Assembly (NCBI GenBank): GCA_963989245.1
Contig: OZ022339.1
Coordinates: forward strand, 93,051,142 to 93,115,141
Length of the DNA: 64,000 nt
Source of the DNA: Nansenia antarctica
Lineage: Eukaryota; Chordata; Actinopteri; Argentiniformes; Microstomatidae
Direction: 5' to 3'
The translations under genes were made by a program, and so were the position numbers. Under the pieces are notes generated by a model. The model had not been told where the DNA came from. It ran no database searches and saw only the letters and a list, made by a program, of their open reading frames with translations. Below, one piece after another: positions 10,302 through 20,916 of this stretch (the stretch's first letter is position 1; every line of letters begins with the position of its first letter).

Positions 10302-13300
10302 TCAGTTAACTAAGAAGGCACACTGGCTAGGCTGCTCTAGCAGCGTGAGGTAGGAGGTGATAGTGTCCTGGCTAATTTGAGGGAGCTCAATCAGGCGTGC
10401 CACAGGTCGGGTGTAAGTGCGACCACCAACGTCCACGATGGCCGTCCGCACCCTTCCATCCGGACCCGGCAGGACCTTGGTCACTCTGCCTGTCTGCCAG
10501 GCGGCGCGTGGAAGGGACTGGTCGATCACCAGTACCACGGCACCTTCGGACAAGTTGTCTCTCTCCCTCGTCCACTTCTGCCTGACTTGCAGGGTCGGCA
10601 GGTAATGCAGTATGAACTGCTTCCAGAACTGGTCCGCGAGCACCTGGCTGTGCCTCCACCATCTTCTTCCGGTGAGCTCTGCAGGGTCGTAGACTACCTG
10701 AGGCAGTGCAGAGTCTCGCCGCCCCATCAGCAAGAAGTTAGGCGTGATGGGATCCAGATCTGCTACATCACTGGAGGTATAGCCTAGGGGCCGGGAGTTC
10801 AAGATGCCCTCAATCTCTGCTAGCACAGTCTGGAGCACCTCATCGGTAGGCACCTTCTGTCCGAGAATGGTACGTAGGACGTTCTTTACTGAGCGAATCT
10901 CCCGCTCCCAGGCTCCCCCGAAGTGTGGAGCATTTGGGGGGTTGAACTCAAACTTCACTTGCTGGGAGGCGAGTCGGTCACGGGCCTCCTCAGTCATCGC
11001 AGCGTAGCTCGCCCTCAGCTCGGCCTCACCACCGACGAAGTTGGTGCCTCTGTCCGACCGGAGGGTCTTAGGGGTCCCTCGCCTGGAGGTGAACCTCTTG
11101 AAGGACATGAGGAAGCTGTCGCTTGTGAGCTGGTGCAGAACTTCCAGGTGCATTGCTCTCGTCGTCAGGCACGTGTAGATGATGCCCCACCGCTTTTCGG
11201 AGGCTCGCCGGTTTCGGACTAGGAGTGGCCCGAAACAGTCGACCCCAGTAGAGTGGAACGGAGCCTGTCTCAGTCGCAGCCGGTCCTCGGGCAGATCGGA
11301 CATCATGGGCTGCGGCGGCGTGGCTCGCCACCTCTGGCAGTCCGAGCAGGACCTTTGATATCTCCGTACCGCCTCCCGTCCATGGAGTATCCAGAATCTC
11401 CGTCGTACCTCCGCGAAGACACGCTCTCCACCCGCGTGCTGCACTTTGTCATCATGGTGCTTGATGACCAACCTGGTGACCTGATGCTTAGTGGGAAGCA
11501 CGATGGGATGCTTCGTGTCCAGGTCTAGATCTTGAGCGCGGCGCAGTCTGCCACCCACGCGAATGAGAACACCGTCGAGCTCTGGAGCTAAGCCGCGGAG
11601 TCTACTGTCCGAGGGGATCGGCTTCCCTTTCTCGAGACACTCCCGCTCTCGGGAGAAGGCATCCTGTTGGGCACTCTGCAGCACCAGGAGCTCCGCCGCG
11701 GTGTAATCTTCGGCGCTGAGCGTAGTATCTAGGGGTAGACCGGCCTTGGAGCAGAACATCCTCTTCTGCAGCTCTTCGAGCGTCTCACACTCCTCTCCTG
11801 GAGTAGTCGCAGGGTCTACGACCTGGGTGACTCCGCAGAACAACGTCTTACGCAGCTCTTTGTCCTCTCTGTCTTCTGCTAACGCCGGCGTGGCTGGCCA
11901 CTCTGACTCCCGCTCCTGTAGGAAGTCTGGTCCCGTGTGATACAGGTGGGGCTCAGCCAGATCCTGTAGAGTTGCCCCTCTCGTGATGACGTCAGCAGGG
12001 TTCCTCTTGGTGTCTACATAACGCCAGCAGTTCACCTCAGTCAACTCCAGAATCTCTGCGACTCGGGTGCCCACGAACACCTTGTACCGACATGAGCTGG
12101 ACTTCAACCACTGGAGGACGGTAGTGGAGTCTGACCACATGGTGACGCTCTTCAGAGGTAGCTGGAGCTCGTCGAGCAGGAACCTTCCCAGTTGCGCGCC
12201 GTTCAGGGCAGCACACAGCTCCAGTCTTGGGATGGACTGTTGCTTCTTCGGCGCCACTCGGGAACGTGCCAGGACAAACGAGACGTGGACTTCACCTCCA
12301 AGCTCTGCCGCTCTGACGTATGCCACGGACCCGTACGCCATCTCCGAGGCGTCGCAGAATACATGTAGCGTGATGACACTCCTCTCTAGGTCCGTGGAGG
12401 GAGGGAAGTAGCTCCGCTGCAGCTTGATGTGCTGGAGAGTGGGAAGTTCCTGCTCCCAGGCCTTCCACTTCTCTTCTAGGTGACGAGGCAGAGGATCGTC
12501 CCATCCTCGTTCTTGGGCCCAGAGCTCCCGGACAAGCACCTTGGCCATCGTCGTGAAGGGAGCGATATACCCCAGTGGGTCGTACTGGCTCGCTAGAGTG
12601 CTGTATATCGTTCTCATCGTGACGCGTTGAGGCTTGGCAGGCTTATTGCGATAGCGTAGAGTGTCGGTCTGGAACTGCCAGATAAGTCCGAGCGTCATCT
12701 CCTGAGCATCATCTGGTGAGTGAGAGACCCAAGCCTCGCTGCTGGTCGAGGTGGCCTCCTTCGGGAGGTCTCTGATGACTTGCGGGTCGTTGCTGGCCCA
12801 CTGGCAGATCTCAAATCCACCCTCCTGGAGATGAGCACGCAGGTCCTGGACTAGCTGACGGGCTTCCGTGGCTGTCTTCGAACTGTGGAGGCAGTTGTCC
12901 ACGTAAAAGCTCTTATGGACGGCGTCAAACACTCCAGGAGGTGCCGTCTCCTGCGCGGCGTGAGTCTGTAGCGCATAGGTAGCGCAGCAGGGGCTGCAGG
13001 TTGTCCCGAAGGGTAGCACCTCCCACTGGTAGATAGAGGGGTCGGGGTCGCTCGGGTCCTCTCTCCAGAGAAACCTCATGAGTGGCTTGTCTTCCTCCAA
13101 CATCCTGACCTGGTGAAACATTCGCTTAATGTCACCACTGACTGCGATCGGCTGCTGACGGAAGCGCACCAGAACTCCCAAGAGGGCTGGGGTCAAGGTT
13201 GGACCAGGGAGAAGATAGTGGTTGAGGTTGAGCTTCCCCACCTGGTAGCTACAGTTGAAGACCACTCGGTTCTTCCCGTTGTGGTGAACATTGTGGTGCG

Positions 13301-16300
13301 GGAGGTACCAAGACTCGGCACTCCGGTTCGCCTCGGCTGGCTCAAGCTTCTTCACCAGACCGGACTCCGTCAGTTTCTTCATCTCCGTTCGGTAAGAAGC
13401 AGCAAGGACCTCGTCCTTCCTCATACGCTTCTCAGTGCTGGTCAGACACTGTAGGACGGTTCGAGGGGATACTCGAAACTCTGGCATGAGTTCTCTGCGG
13501 AGTAGTGGTGTGACGTATCTCTTAACGCCCTGGACTTCGATACGCACTGTCTTTGCTTTAAGGAGGTCTAGGGCGTAGACGTCCTCCTTTGACCGTACGT
13601 AGAGCTTCTCATTCTTGTAGGGCGCAACGTCTAGCGTCCACAGCTTCTGGACGTTGTCTAGCAGCGCCGCATTCATGGAGTCCACACTGGTGTGAAGGCA
13701 GTTGATGGTCTGCACTTCTTCGGTGCGGACATGGAGGGATGACGTAGCTCTCCCGTCTCTATCTCTCCACTCGGTAGCGCCTTGGAGGGCCCACCCAAGC
13801 GCAGTCTCAACAGCCATCGGGCAGCCTCGTGGTCCTCTCAGCGGAGGACGGAGCGACACGATCAGTGCAGCGTTGTCCGAGCCGATGAGAAGGGTTGGCT
13901 CCGCTCCTTCTATCGGATGTAGTTCTACTCGCCGTAGGTGGGGATATCTTGCGCGTAACCTCTCCAGGGGGTAGTCGTAGCGGGAGAGCGCTAGCTGGTC
14001 GGCGGTGAAGACATTCTGAAGCCGATGTCTATCCGACGGCCTCCCCGCCGGGGAGATAGAGAAGTTGATTCTCGCCCCGGTGACCTCTTTAAGGTCGCGA
14101 CGTATCGTGCGCAGAGTCAGCTTCTCCTCAGTCCCGTGGAGCCCCAACCGGCGCACTGCCTCCTGGAGGAGGATGGTCCGTTCCGACCCGTCGTCTAGAA
14201 CGGCGTACGTGTCGTACACAACGTTGTTGTGGTGGAGTCGGACCTTCACCACCTTCAGTAGGACCTTGGAGCCGCTGCTCTGGGTTGGGTCTAGGTAGTA
14301 GACAGGGGTTTCCTCTTCCGGTGCGCGGCCGGACCTAGGGCTTCTGGTGCCCTCCGTGGACCTGGCGAGGGAGACCTCGTGTAGAATGTTGAGGTGGACC
14401 TCCTCACAGCGATTGCACTTTCTCCTCAAGGTGCAGTTCTTAGCCAGATGGTCGCGCCCACAGTTCCAGCACCTCTGGTTCTCCTCGAGCCACCTCTGCT
14501 TGTCCTCGGTACTCAGGTTGTTGAAGTCACTGCACTCATTGAACCAGTGCTCGCTGGTGCAGTACGGACATGGCGGTGGACCTCTCCGTCCCTTTTGAGG
14601 GGGTTGAGAGGAATCCTTTCCCTCAGGTCGGGCTTTCCTCTCTCTCCGAGGCTCCTCCTCCGTGTGCAGCACTCCTACTGGGCGTCCTCTGTTCGAGCTC
14701 GGCCGGTCCCAGCGGTCTCCCTTCTCCCTCTCCTTCTTCGGCTCAGCGTAACCCATGGCGTCTACGTTGGTGTCATGCACTTCCTCCAGTAGGAACTCCG
14801 CGAAGGCAGCCATGCTCAGACCCAACTTCCCGGGGTTACGAACGCGCTGCTGTCGCCGGAACCTCTCCTGCCGGAAGCGTGGGATCTTGCGGAGCAGCCG
14901 CTCGACGTTGGAGGTGCTGTTGATCTCGCTGGCGCCAGCTGGGCCCTGCGTCTTCAGCATTCCAACCAAGGTGTGCAGGCGGAGCGCGAAGTCATCCAGC
15001 GCCCGGTCATCCTTGATGGGGGCCTGCTGTTCGAGGGCTTGCAGTTCAGCAAGGGCGTGGTTCCAGGGACGACCGTAGCGGGCATCCAAGTCAGCGAGCG
15101 CTCTGGTGTAAGGTGTCGGTGCGGAGGCATGGGCCAGTACCATGTTGTGGGCTCTGGGGTTCCTCACATGCTGAAGGAGAATCGCATATTTATAGGACTC
15201 TGAGCAGGAGTTGTCCAAGAGCGTGTCTAGGCAGATGCGTAGCTCCACATACTGGCTCCTGTCCTCGTCCTTGAAGAAGGGGAACTTGGGTCCCTCCACC
15301 TGGGGGAACATCCTGTAGTGGATCATCGGTGCTGGAGTGACGGTCTGGGTGTCCGGCCTGCATGCATTTTGGTGCACTGGAGGACCTAGGGGTGTGCTAC
15401 GCTCTTGGGGGATGGCTCCCCTCCCGGGCAGCGACGCTGGCTCCCTCTGGGCCGCGTAGCGGTCGGGTCCCTGGTCCTCTTCCTTCCAGGTGGTCAGCTG
15501 AGCCTGTAGTTGGACAGTCATGGCGGGGGTCATGGAGCCATCGGCGGGGGGTTCCGGAGATGGCACTCGAGAGGGCCGTGCGGATGATGCTCTGGAGCTA
15601 CAGGCCGACGGAGTTCTGCTGATGCACACGTCGCGCATGGTCTGCATCATTTCCTCCATCTTCTCTGCGTGCAGTTGCTCTCTCGCCATCTGCCTCTCCG
15701 CCGCGCGTTCCGCCCCCTCCATCTGGAGGCGCTCGCGCTCGTACTGGATGCGTTCCCTCTCTAACGCCTCCTGGCGCTGTCTCTCCGCCGCACGTTCCGC
15801 TCCGTTCATCTGCCTCTCCGTCTGGAGGCGGTCGCGCTCCATCTGGAAGCGTTCACGTTCTAGCGCCTCCTGGCGCGCCTCCTGGCGCTGGAGGCGTTCA
15901 CGCTCGAACTGGAGTCGTTCCCGCTCTAACGCCGTCTCGGCCTGTTGGCGCTCCCGCTCTAACGCCATCTCGGCCTGTTGGCGCTCCCGCTCTAACGCCA
16001 TCTCGGCCTGTTGGCGCATACATTCGGACAGCGCGGCACTACTCCCTCTGGAGTGCAGGCTATCCGCCCCAGAGGCAGAACTGCCCACGGAAGCCCTGGA
16101 CCGGTAGGAAGCCACTGAGCGGCAGGAGCTAGGTCTCGAGCGCGCCGTACTGGGAGGCAGATCGTTAAGGCTGAGGCCCTCCCTCTTCCGCCCGCAGGCG
16201 CTGTCGGACCGGGCCTCTCCTTCCTGTTCTTCCGTTTCCACGGCAAAACCCTGCGGTTCTGCCATCTCATCCTCAGGCTGGTGCTCTTTGAGGGCTGTCT

Positions 16301-16517
16301 CAGTGCTAGCCACCCGCGCGCCGGCGGACACCTCGGCCTCTCCGACCACTGTATCCCGTGGAGTGCGCTCCTCGCTACCACTCAGTGAGCTTTCGAGCTC
16401 AAGCTCATACTCCTGTAACCTCGGAGGCAACCGCGGGACTCTCTGTGGTCGTGGCTCTGGCTCAGGGGGCGGAGAAGGGGGGGTAACTGTCTGGTCTGGT
16501 TGGCTGCGCTCAGCCAT
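10302..16517 (-). CDS. BEL/Pao Gag-Pol polyprotein, 2071 aa
   Basis: ATG at 16517. Order seen: a Pro/Ser-rich N-terminus; an Arg/Glu/Gln coiled coil (about 165-300) of repeated ALERERQQAEM units; a Gag-like region of the DUF1759 type (about 405-590); Cys/His knuckles (about 650-705); an A17-type aspartic protease with DDGS (about 775); reverse transcriptase (about 1040-1240) with GDIKRMF and YVDN where YxDD is usual; RNase H (CDAS near 1388); integrase with an HHCC finger (about 1687-1727) and D, D, E near 1760, 1822 and 1871. It would copy the element's RNA and insert the DNA. The frame is open throughout. The YVDN variant is the one notable deviation, and I cannot tell whether it is normal for this lineage. 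Confidence 0.95.
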   Translation of the reverse strand: MAERSQPDQTVTPPSPPPEPEPRPQRVPRLPPRLQEYELELESSLSGSEERTPRDTVVGEAEVSAGARVASTETALKEHQPEDEMAEPQGFAVETEEQEGEARSDSACGRKREGLSLNDLPPSTARSRPSSCRSVASYRSRASVGSSASGADSLHSRGSSAALSECMRQQAEMALERERQQAEMALERERQQAETALERERLQFERERLQRQEARQEALERERFQMERDRLQTERQMNGAERAAERQRQEALERERIQYERERLQMEGAERAAERQMAREQLHAEKMEEMMQTMRDVCISRTPSACSSRASSARPSRVPSPEPPADGSMTPAMTVQLQAQLTTWKEEDQGPDRYAAQREPASLPGRGAIPQERSTPLGPPVHQNACRPDTQTVTPAPMIHYRMFPQVEGPKFPFFKDEDRSQYVELRICLDTLLDNSCSESYKYAILLQHVRNPRAHNMVLAHASAPTPYTRALADLDARYGRPWNHALAELQALEQQAPIKDDRALDDFALRLHTLVGMLKTQGPAGASEINSTSNVERLLRKIPRFRQERFRRQQRVRNPGKLGLSMAAFAEFLLEEVHDTNVDAMGYAEPKKEREKGDRWDRPSSNRGRPVGVLHTEEEPRRERKARPEGKDSSQPPQKGRRGPPPCPYCTSEHWFNECSDFNNLSTEDKQRWLEENQRCWNCGRDHLAKNCTLRRKCNRCEEVHLNILHEVSLARSTEGTRSPRSGRAPEEETPVYYLDPTQSSGSKVLLKVVKVRLHHNNVVYDTYAVLDDGSERTILLQEAVRRLGLHGTEEKLTLRTIRRDLKEVTGARINFSISPAGRPSDRHRLQNVFTADQLALSRYDYPLERLRARYPHLRRVELHPIEGAEPTLLIGSDNAALIVSLRPPLRGPRGCPMAVETALGWALQGATEWRDRDGRATSSLHVRTEEVQTINCLHTSVDSMNAALLDNVQKLWTLDVAPYKNEKLYVRSKEDVYALDLLKAKTVRIEVQGVKRYVTPLLRRELMPEFRVSPRTVLQCLTSTEKRMRKDEVLAASYRTEMKKLTESGLVKKLEPAEANRSAESWYLPHHNVHHNGKNRVVFNCSYQVGKLNLNHYLLPGPTLTPALLGVLVRFRQQPIAVSGDIKRMFHQVRMLEEDKPLMRFLWREDPSDPDPSIYQWEVLPFGTTCSPCCATYALQTHAAQETAPPGVFDAVHKSFYVDNCLHSSKTATEARQLVQDLRAHLQEGGFEICQWASNDPQVIRDLPKEATSTSSEAWVSHSPDDAQEMTLGLIWQFQTDTLRYRNKPAKPQRVTMRTIYSTLASQYDPLGYIAPFTTMAKVLVRELWAQERGWDDPLPRHLEEKWKAWEQELPTLQHIKLQRSYFPPSTDLERSVITLHVFCDASEMAYGSVAYVRAAELGGEVHVSFVLARSRVAPKKQQSIPRLELCAALNGAQLGRFLLDELQLPLKSVTMWSDSTTVLQWLKSSSCRYKVFVGTRVAEILELTEVNCWRYVDTKRNPADVITRGATLQDLAEPHLYHTGPDFLQERESEWPATPALAEDREDKELRKTLFCGVTQVVDPATTPGEECETLEELQKRMFCSKAGLPLDTTLSAEDYTAAELLVLQSAQQDAFSRERECLEKGKPIPSDSRLRGLAPELDGVLIRVGGRLRRAQDLDLDTKHPIVLPTKHQVTRLVIKHHDDKVQHAGGERVFAEVRRRFWILHGREAVRRYQRSCSDCQRWRATPPQPMMSDLPEDRLRLRQAPFHSTGVDCFGPLLVRNRRASEKRWGIIYTCLTTRAMHLEVLHQLTSDSFLMSFKRFTSRRGTPKTLRSDRGTNFVGGEAELRASYAAMTEEARDRLASQQVKFEFNPPNAPHFGGAWEREIRSVKNVLRTILGQKVPTDEVLQTVLAEIEGILNSRPLGYTSSDVADLDPITPNFLLMGRRDSALPQVVYDPAELTGRRWWRHSQVLADQFWKQFILHYLPTLQVRQKWTRERDNLSEGAVVLVIDQSLPRAAWQTGRVTKVLPGPDGRVRTAIVDVGGRTYTRPVARLIELPQISQDTITSYLTLLEQPSQCAFLVN

Positions 16518-16536
16518 GCTATCACTGCACTACCTA

Positions 16537-16553
16537 TCCGGCTCGAAGGACCA
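16537..16553 (-). promoter_or_regulatory. Primer-binding site, complementary to tRNA-Tyr 3' end
   Basis: The + strand reads tccggctcgaaggacca two bases inside the 5' LTR. This is the 3' acceptor end of eukaryotic tRNA-Tyr including CCA, so the element strand pairs with it as reverse-transcription primer. Confidence 0.75.
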
Positions 16554-16555
16554 AT

Positions 16556-17566
16556 TGTAACCAGGGAGTAGCTGAAAAGGACTGTATAATTTAGGAAGGG
16601 GCTGGTTATCTAACTAATGGAGCTAAATAGGCAGTGTAGGAGGATACAGGCAGGGGGCGCCAGCAAACCGTTAGACTAGCAGTTAATATCGTTAGCATTA
16701 GCATGGGAACTAGCATTAGCATTGGAGCTACAAACAACTAGCATTAGCATTCAATTAGCATTAGCATTGGAGCTACAAACAACTAACACACAGTATTACA
16801 TATGAACAACACATTTATTCCACAAATAGTATATGTCTATATCTCCCGAAAATATACCCTCCCTCCCAGCCGGCCACACACGCACTCAATCACTCACTGA
16901 CAGTCTCGGGCCTGAACAGGCTTATAGTCCAGGGCTGTGGTGCGCGTTGAGGCCTGGTTGGATGGCATGTGCGTCGATGAAGTTAGCCGACGAAAGGGGG
17001 GGTGACGTAGCAACGCGGAGGGAAAGGGCCGTCTTCGTGGTCCACCACGAGGTGAAGGGCCCAAGTCCGCGTGGTCCGCGTCGAAGCTCCGCTGGAGTCA
17101 GTGTTCAGTCGCAGTCCGCTCGTGGAGGCGACGATGATGTCCAGCTGGCGTCTCGCTTGGTCCAACGTTGAACACAACTAAACAGGCTACAGTGGTACAC
17201 TCTATAATCGATTTCCTGGCGTCTTCAGCTGCTGCACGGTGTGCGGGCTGCTGAATCCGCCATCTTAGATCGGCTTTTCGTTACTATCTCTCGTTCTGCT
17301 TCTCTCTCGTTCTGCTGCTCACCACACACTGACTCGCGGACTACTTCCGTCTCTTATATAGGCACCACCGAACGTAGCATCCGGGTCACGGACACACCCC
17401 GGATATACTACGTCATCAAACATATGCGTAAACATTACAATAATAATACATATACCTTCATAAAACGTACAGAAATAGTATAGAAAATAACAAAGTAAAT
17501 AACTGGGGCAGAAGGGCTGATTTCGGGGAAACTAAAACTGGCTCTAAACTGTGGGCCTTCACAACA
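16556..17566 (-). repeat. BEL/Pao 5' LTR
   Basis: 1011-bp LTR next to the primer-binding site, so it is the 5' LTR for the minus-strand element. It contains the presumed promoter. Confidence 0.95.
17353..17360 (-). promoter_or_regulatory. TATA box in the BEL/Pao 5' LTR
   Basis: TATATAAG on the minus strand inside the 5' LTR; the same site is at 10065-10072 in the 3' LTR. It is the likely core promoter of the element. Confidence 0.5.
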
Positions 17567-19450
17567 CTATTTATTGTATTTGTTCCAAACCAACGTCTAA
17601 TTTAATTTTGCTAATTGTACTGACTGACTGCTTTAAAACAAATACAATCTGCAAAAGATAACAGAGGATATGAATATTGGCTTACCTTCACAATGACCCC
17701 TGGAATGCCAGCTGTCATCCGTGACAGGTCCTTTACACCAAGTGTCTTTCTCATTAGGGTTTCGAGGGCTGGCAATAAAGTCCCATAGTGACAGTTATCC
17801 CCTTGTAGGACGTCCAAAGCTTGTGTAAGGGGCTTCATCACGACGCAGTACTCCTGCAGGAACTGATATTCCTTCTCACTGATACATTTAAGGCCCAGTT
17901 TTACGCACAGGCTGTTGCGCTCGGCCGTGGGGATTTCAATGATTCTGGAAACAGCGTCATAAAACGAATTCCACCTCACAGATGACGGCACTAGTAGTTT
18001 TCGGTCGCTGGCCTCCTCTACCGCCTCTGCTGCAACTGTGGATCTACTGGCTTTGGTCCAAAGAGCACTACATTTAGCGATGCTACTCCTGTAGACAGCC
18101 TTGGACTCAGCACTGGAATTGATGTGTTTATCTACATCGCTGGTGGAAATCAAATTAAGTGTGTGCGAAGCACATCTGTAATGTGGCGGGAGGGTAATCT
18201 GAGCATCAGTCTCACACAGTGGAGAGGACTTCTGTGACATCTGTAAACATGACATCCTCGTCGTCATGGTGGTGGTCTTCTTCCCGTCCTGCTTCTGAAT
18301 CAGAATCCGACGAGACAGCAGGGGGCTGGTAAACTCTGAACGCTTTGGCAAAATTTTATGCGTTGTCGGTTACCGTGGCTACAACTTTGCCAACGAGCCC
18401 ATATGATGAATGAATATTTTCAATTTCAGAGCCAATAACATCAAATGTGTGGCTACCTTTAATTCATTTGCATGCTATGGCTGCCTTGTGTCGCACCAAA
18501 GTTGTACGGCTGATCCAGTGCACTGTTACACCTAAGAAGCTCTTGTTATTAGCTGTCCAGATGTCAGCAGTGGTGGAAACAAAGCCTTCCTCTCCGAGTG
18601 TGGCCTTCAATTTAGACTCCATCTTCACGTATTCTTTGTCAAGCCACAGAGAAACGATTTTCTCTGTGGCAGCTCAACACCGGATCTCACAGGTATTTTT
18701 CGTATGATCTTTCTAAACGAGGGCGAGTCGACTGTGGATAACGGTAACATCTCCTCTCCTACATACTCAGCGACAAGGTTTTTCAGATCGTCTACACTAA
18801 ATGCGGCATCTTTCTTGAAATCCAGTTTCTGTTGTTTTGCTGGCGTGGCCTCCGTGTTATCGGCAGGGCCTTTCGCAACCAGTTTAACTTTGTCGTGGGC
18901 CTTTTCCAGGTGCTTCAACAGGTTGGATGTAGTATTTTTCGCGGAAGACAGTAGTTTTCTTCCCGCACAAAGTTTGCAACGGAGATTAATATTTTTGTCA
19001 TCCTTGACAGACACAAAGTCAAAATAGTGTCGATACTTCCAGCCGTGGAAAGTAAAACGCTGTTCATCATCATCCGCCATGGTTTGATTTGTTTTGAGAA
19101 ACGCCGCCACGCTGTCAGTTGTCAACACACTAGGCTACGTCATAAATGTGTGCAGGCTGCGGCACGTTCTAAAAGGAACAGATCTATAAGCTACTATGCA
19201 CCTCAGCGCAGTGTGCTGATAGCTTGTATATCTGTTCTATCTTTGCACGCAACAACCCCGGTACTATACATGAATTATACGTTTAACAGCCATTGTAACG
19301 GATAACGAGACCCTTATTTGGCGGAGTAACGAGGTATAATATTACTTTTTCGCAGAGTAGTCTCGTTATATTACTCGTTACTGGGTAAAGCAATAATATT
19401 ACAGTAATATATTACTTAGTAACTCGTTACTGCCCAACACTGTCTATTAC

Positions 19451-20270
19451 ACTTGACATGTTACAGTATTCCAGTATTACACACTGAACATGAGTCTTAC
19501 ACACAACTTTTACAACGTAGACATACTAACCGTACTTACAACTTAGACAGACATTTCCGAGCTACAATGCTAGAATGCTAACAACAATGGTGGCCAGCAG
19601 ACTGAACAATGTGCTTTCAGTTAGTTGCTAGTGGGTAATAATAAAGAAATGTCTAAATACACGAACACACTGGTTTCAACTAGTAACTAACTTAACTAAC
19701 AAATTCGCTATGTACATAAATAGATCTGGCTCATAATAGATCTTACCTTACGAGTCTTAGTGGAGTGAACAAACAAGCACTCTACTTCCTGACTCCTCTC
19801 GTAGCCAAATCGATCGACCAATGAGAAACAACCTGGAACCAGTTCCTCCCCTCCCACAAGGGAGGATTTCTCAGGAGGATTCCTGCGAAAAATAAGCTTA
19901 TTTTGTTGACTAAGTACACGTATTTAACTATCGTAAAACTGCTCAAAAAAATAACGAGTGGGTAGTTCAAAACCTTAACTTGTGTCTGGTGACAAAAAAA
20001 CGAAATCAGATTTTTGGGTCTAAAAAACTTTGAACGCAAATTTGAAGCCTTTGCACTTTGCGCCCACATCGCAGTTCGATGACGTTGCGTCACATATATT
20101 TAGAATATGTAAAATGCAAACACCAGAAATGCAAGAAAGTTTGAGGTATACCAAATGGAATTAATAACAAGTGTTACGACCCTTCTGTCTAGAGTAAAAT
20201 AAGGGCCTAGGGTAGAGTGCACAATGTACAGGTGTGTTGCAACACAAATGCCCAAAAAAGTGTACAAGGG
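19451..20270. other. Spacer with a dispersed repeat piece
   Basis: No gene recognised. About 19930-20060 contains aaataacgagtgggtagttc and flanks, related in reverse complement to about 38290-38400. The rest is AT-rich unique-looking sequence. Confidence 0.5.
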
Positions 20271-20916
20271 ATCAAATCAATTCAAGTTTTATTTGTATAG
20301 CGCATTTCTCACAAGATGCGACTCAATGCGCTTCACGTAATGACAGATGTTCAGTGTCCAGTGTAGTGTAGTGTTCAGTGTTGTGTCCAGTGTCCAGGTT
20401 CCAGTGATAGCTTCGTCAAAAGGACGCAAGGGTAAAAAACCTGTGCACTGTGCATCAAGGAAAAATTCCCCTGCAGCCCTCTAGTGGTAGAGCGACTACT
20501 TACCAGTTTGCCCACCAGTGCAAAGCCGCGGCCCCCCACAAGCCCCTCGGGGGGACCCCACACGCCCGACCCGCCCCACCACCGGCGCACCCGGCCCAGG
20601 CCACCAGGCTCAGACTATCATAGCCCTGCACGAGGCTAGCCGGGTCAGGTGCCCCAGCGGCAGAACAGACCAAGCACGCAGGCCGGCCGGGGGCCCCGAG
20701 GAGAGGCCCAAGGAGCACAGCGCACGGCAGGCAAGCAGGGGCGAAAAACCTGTACACAGCGCCTCCAGGAAAAGTGCCACTAGACCGTAGGGGTCTAGCC
20801 GGTGTGTATCTTATAAGTGATGTCAGAGACCAGGAACAGTATAAAAGGCTCTTTAAAAACAGCAGGGTCCGATGGGATAGGATAGTACGATAAACTCTTG
20901 ACCGGGGCTCTGCCCA
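20271..20916 (-). mobile_element. Rearranged 5'-truncated L2-type LINE fragment
   Basis: It starts with the L2 tail region (tttatttgtatagcgcattt). It then holds 3'-UTR-like sequence joined directly to a short piece of the ORF2 C-terminus (IRYTPARPLRSSGT) near 20780-20815, so an internal segment is deleted. The last 100 bp are unassigned. Confidence 0.75.

Larger units (their letters stand above)
9268..17566 (-). mobile_element. BEL/Pao LTR retrotransposon, full length, 5-bp TSD
   Basis: Two 1011-bp LTRs bracket a single long open reading frame. A perfect 5-bp target duplication CTATT flanks it (9263-9267 and 17567-17571). LTR ends are TG...CA in element orientation. Only one difference between LTRs was seen (9978 A against 17266 T). 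With an open 2071-codon frame, this points to recent insertion and possible activity. It is nested in the hAT transposase intron in the same orientation as the hAT gene. Confidence 0.96.
8763..19128 (-). pseudogene. hAT transposase, BED zinc finger to C-terminal dimerisation region, disrupted
   Basis: Segments in order on the minus strand: a BED-type zinc finger (19128-18625; CKLCAG then HLEKAH), a middle region (about 18640-17686; CASHTLNLIS) and a C-terminal dimerisation region (9243-8763; PTPFGAPVERLFS). A clean intron donor (GTAAGC near 17685) and acceptor (ttttacag near 9244) join VIVK to AIQTRVASV. The BEL/Pao insertion lies inside this intron. The middle region has a frameshift near 18660 and in-frame stops near 18460 and 18365, so the protein is not made intact. 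The decay may predate the BEL/Pao insertion. Confidence 0.85.
7907..19442 (-). mobile_element. hAT DNA transposon, host of a nested BEL/Pao element
   Basis: The ends are inverted repeats starting CAGTGTTGGGCA and are flanked by a perfect 8-bp target duplication TCTATTAC (7899-7906 and 19443-19450). Without the nested BEL/Pao element it is about 3.2 kb. It encodes a BED-finger transposase on the minus strand. Both ends and the TSD are intact but the transposase is damaged, so this copy could at best be mobilised in trans. Confidence 0.92.

Noticed and set aside
15520..16107. 195-codon plus-strand frame
   Set aside because: Antisense of the repetitive coiled-coil region of the BEL/Pao polyprotein; no domain of its own.
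16537..16553. tRNA-Tyr gene
   Set aside because: Only the 3' 17 bases are present; it is a retrotransposon primer-binding site.
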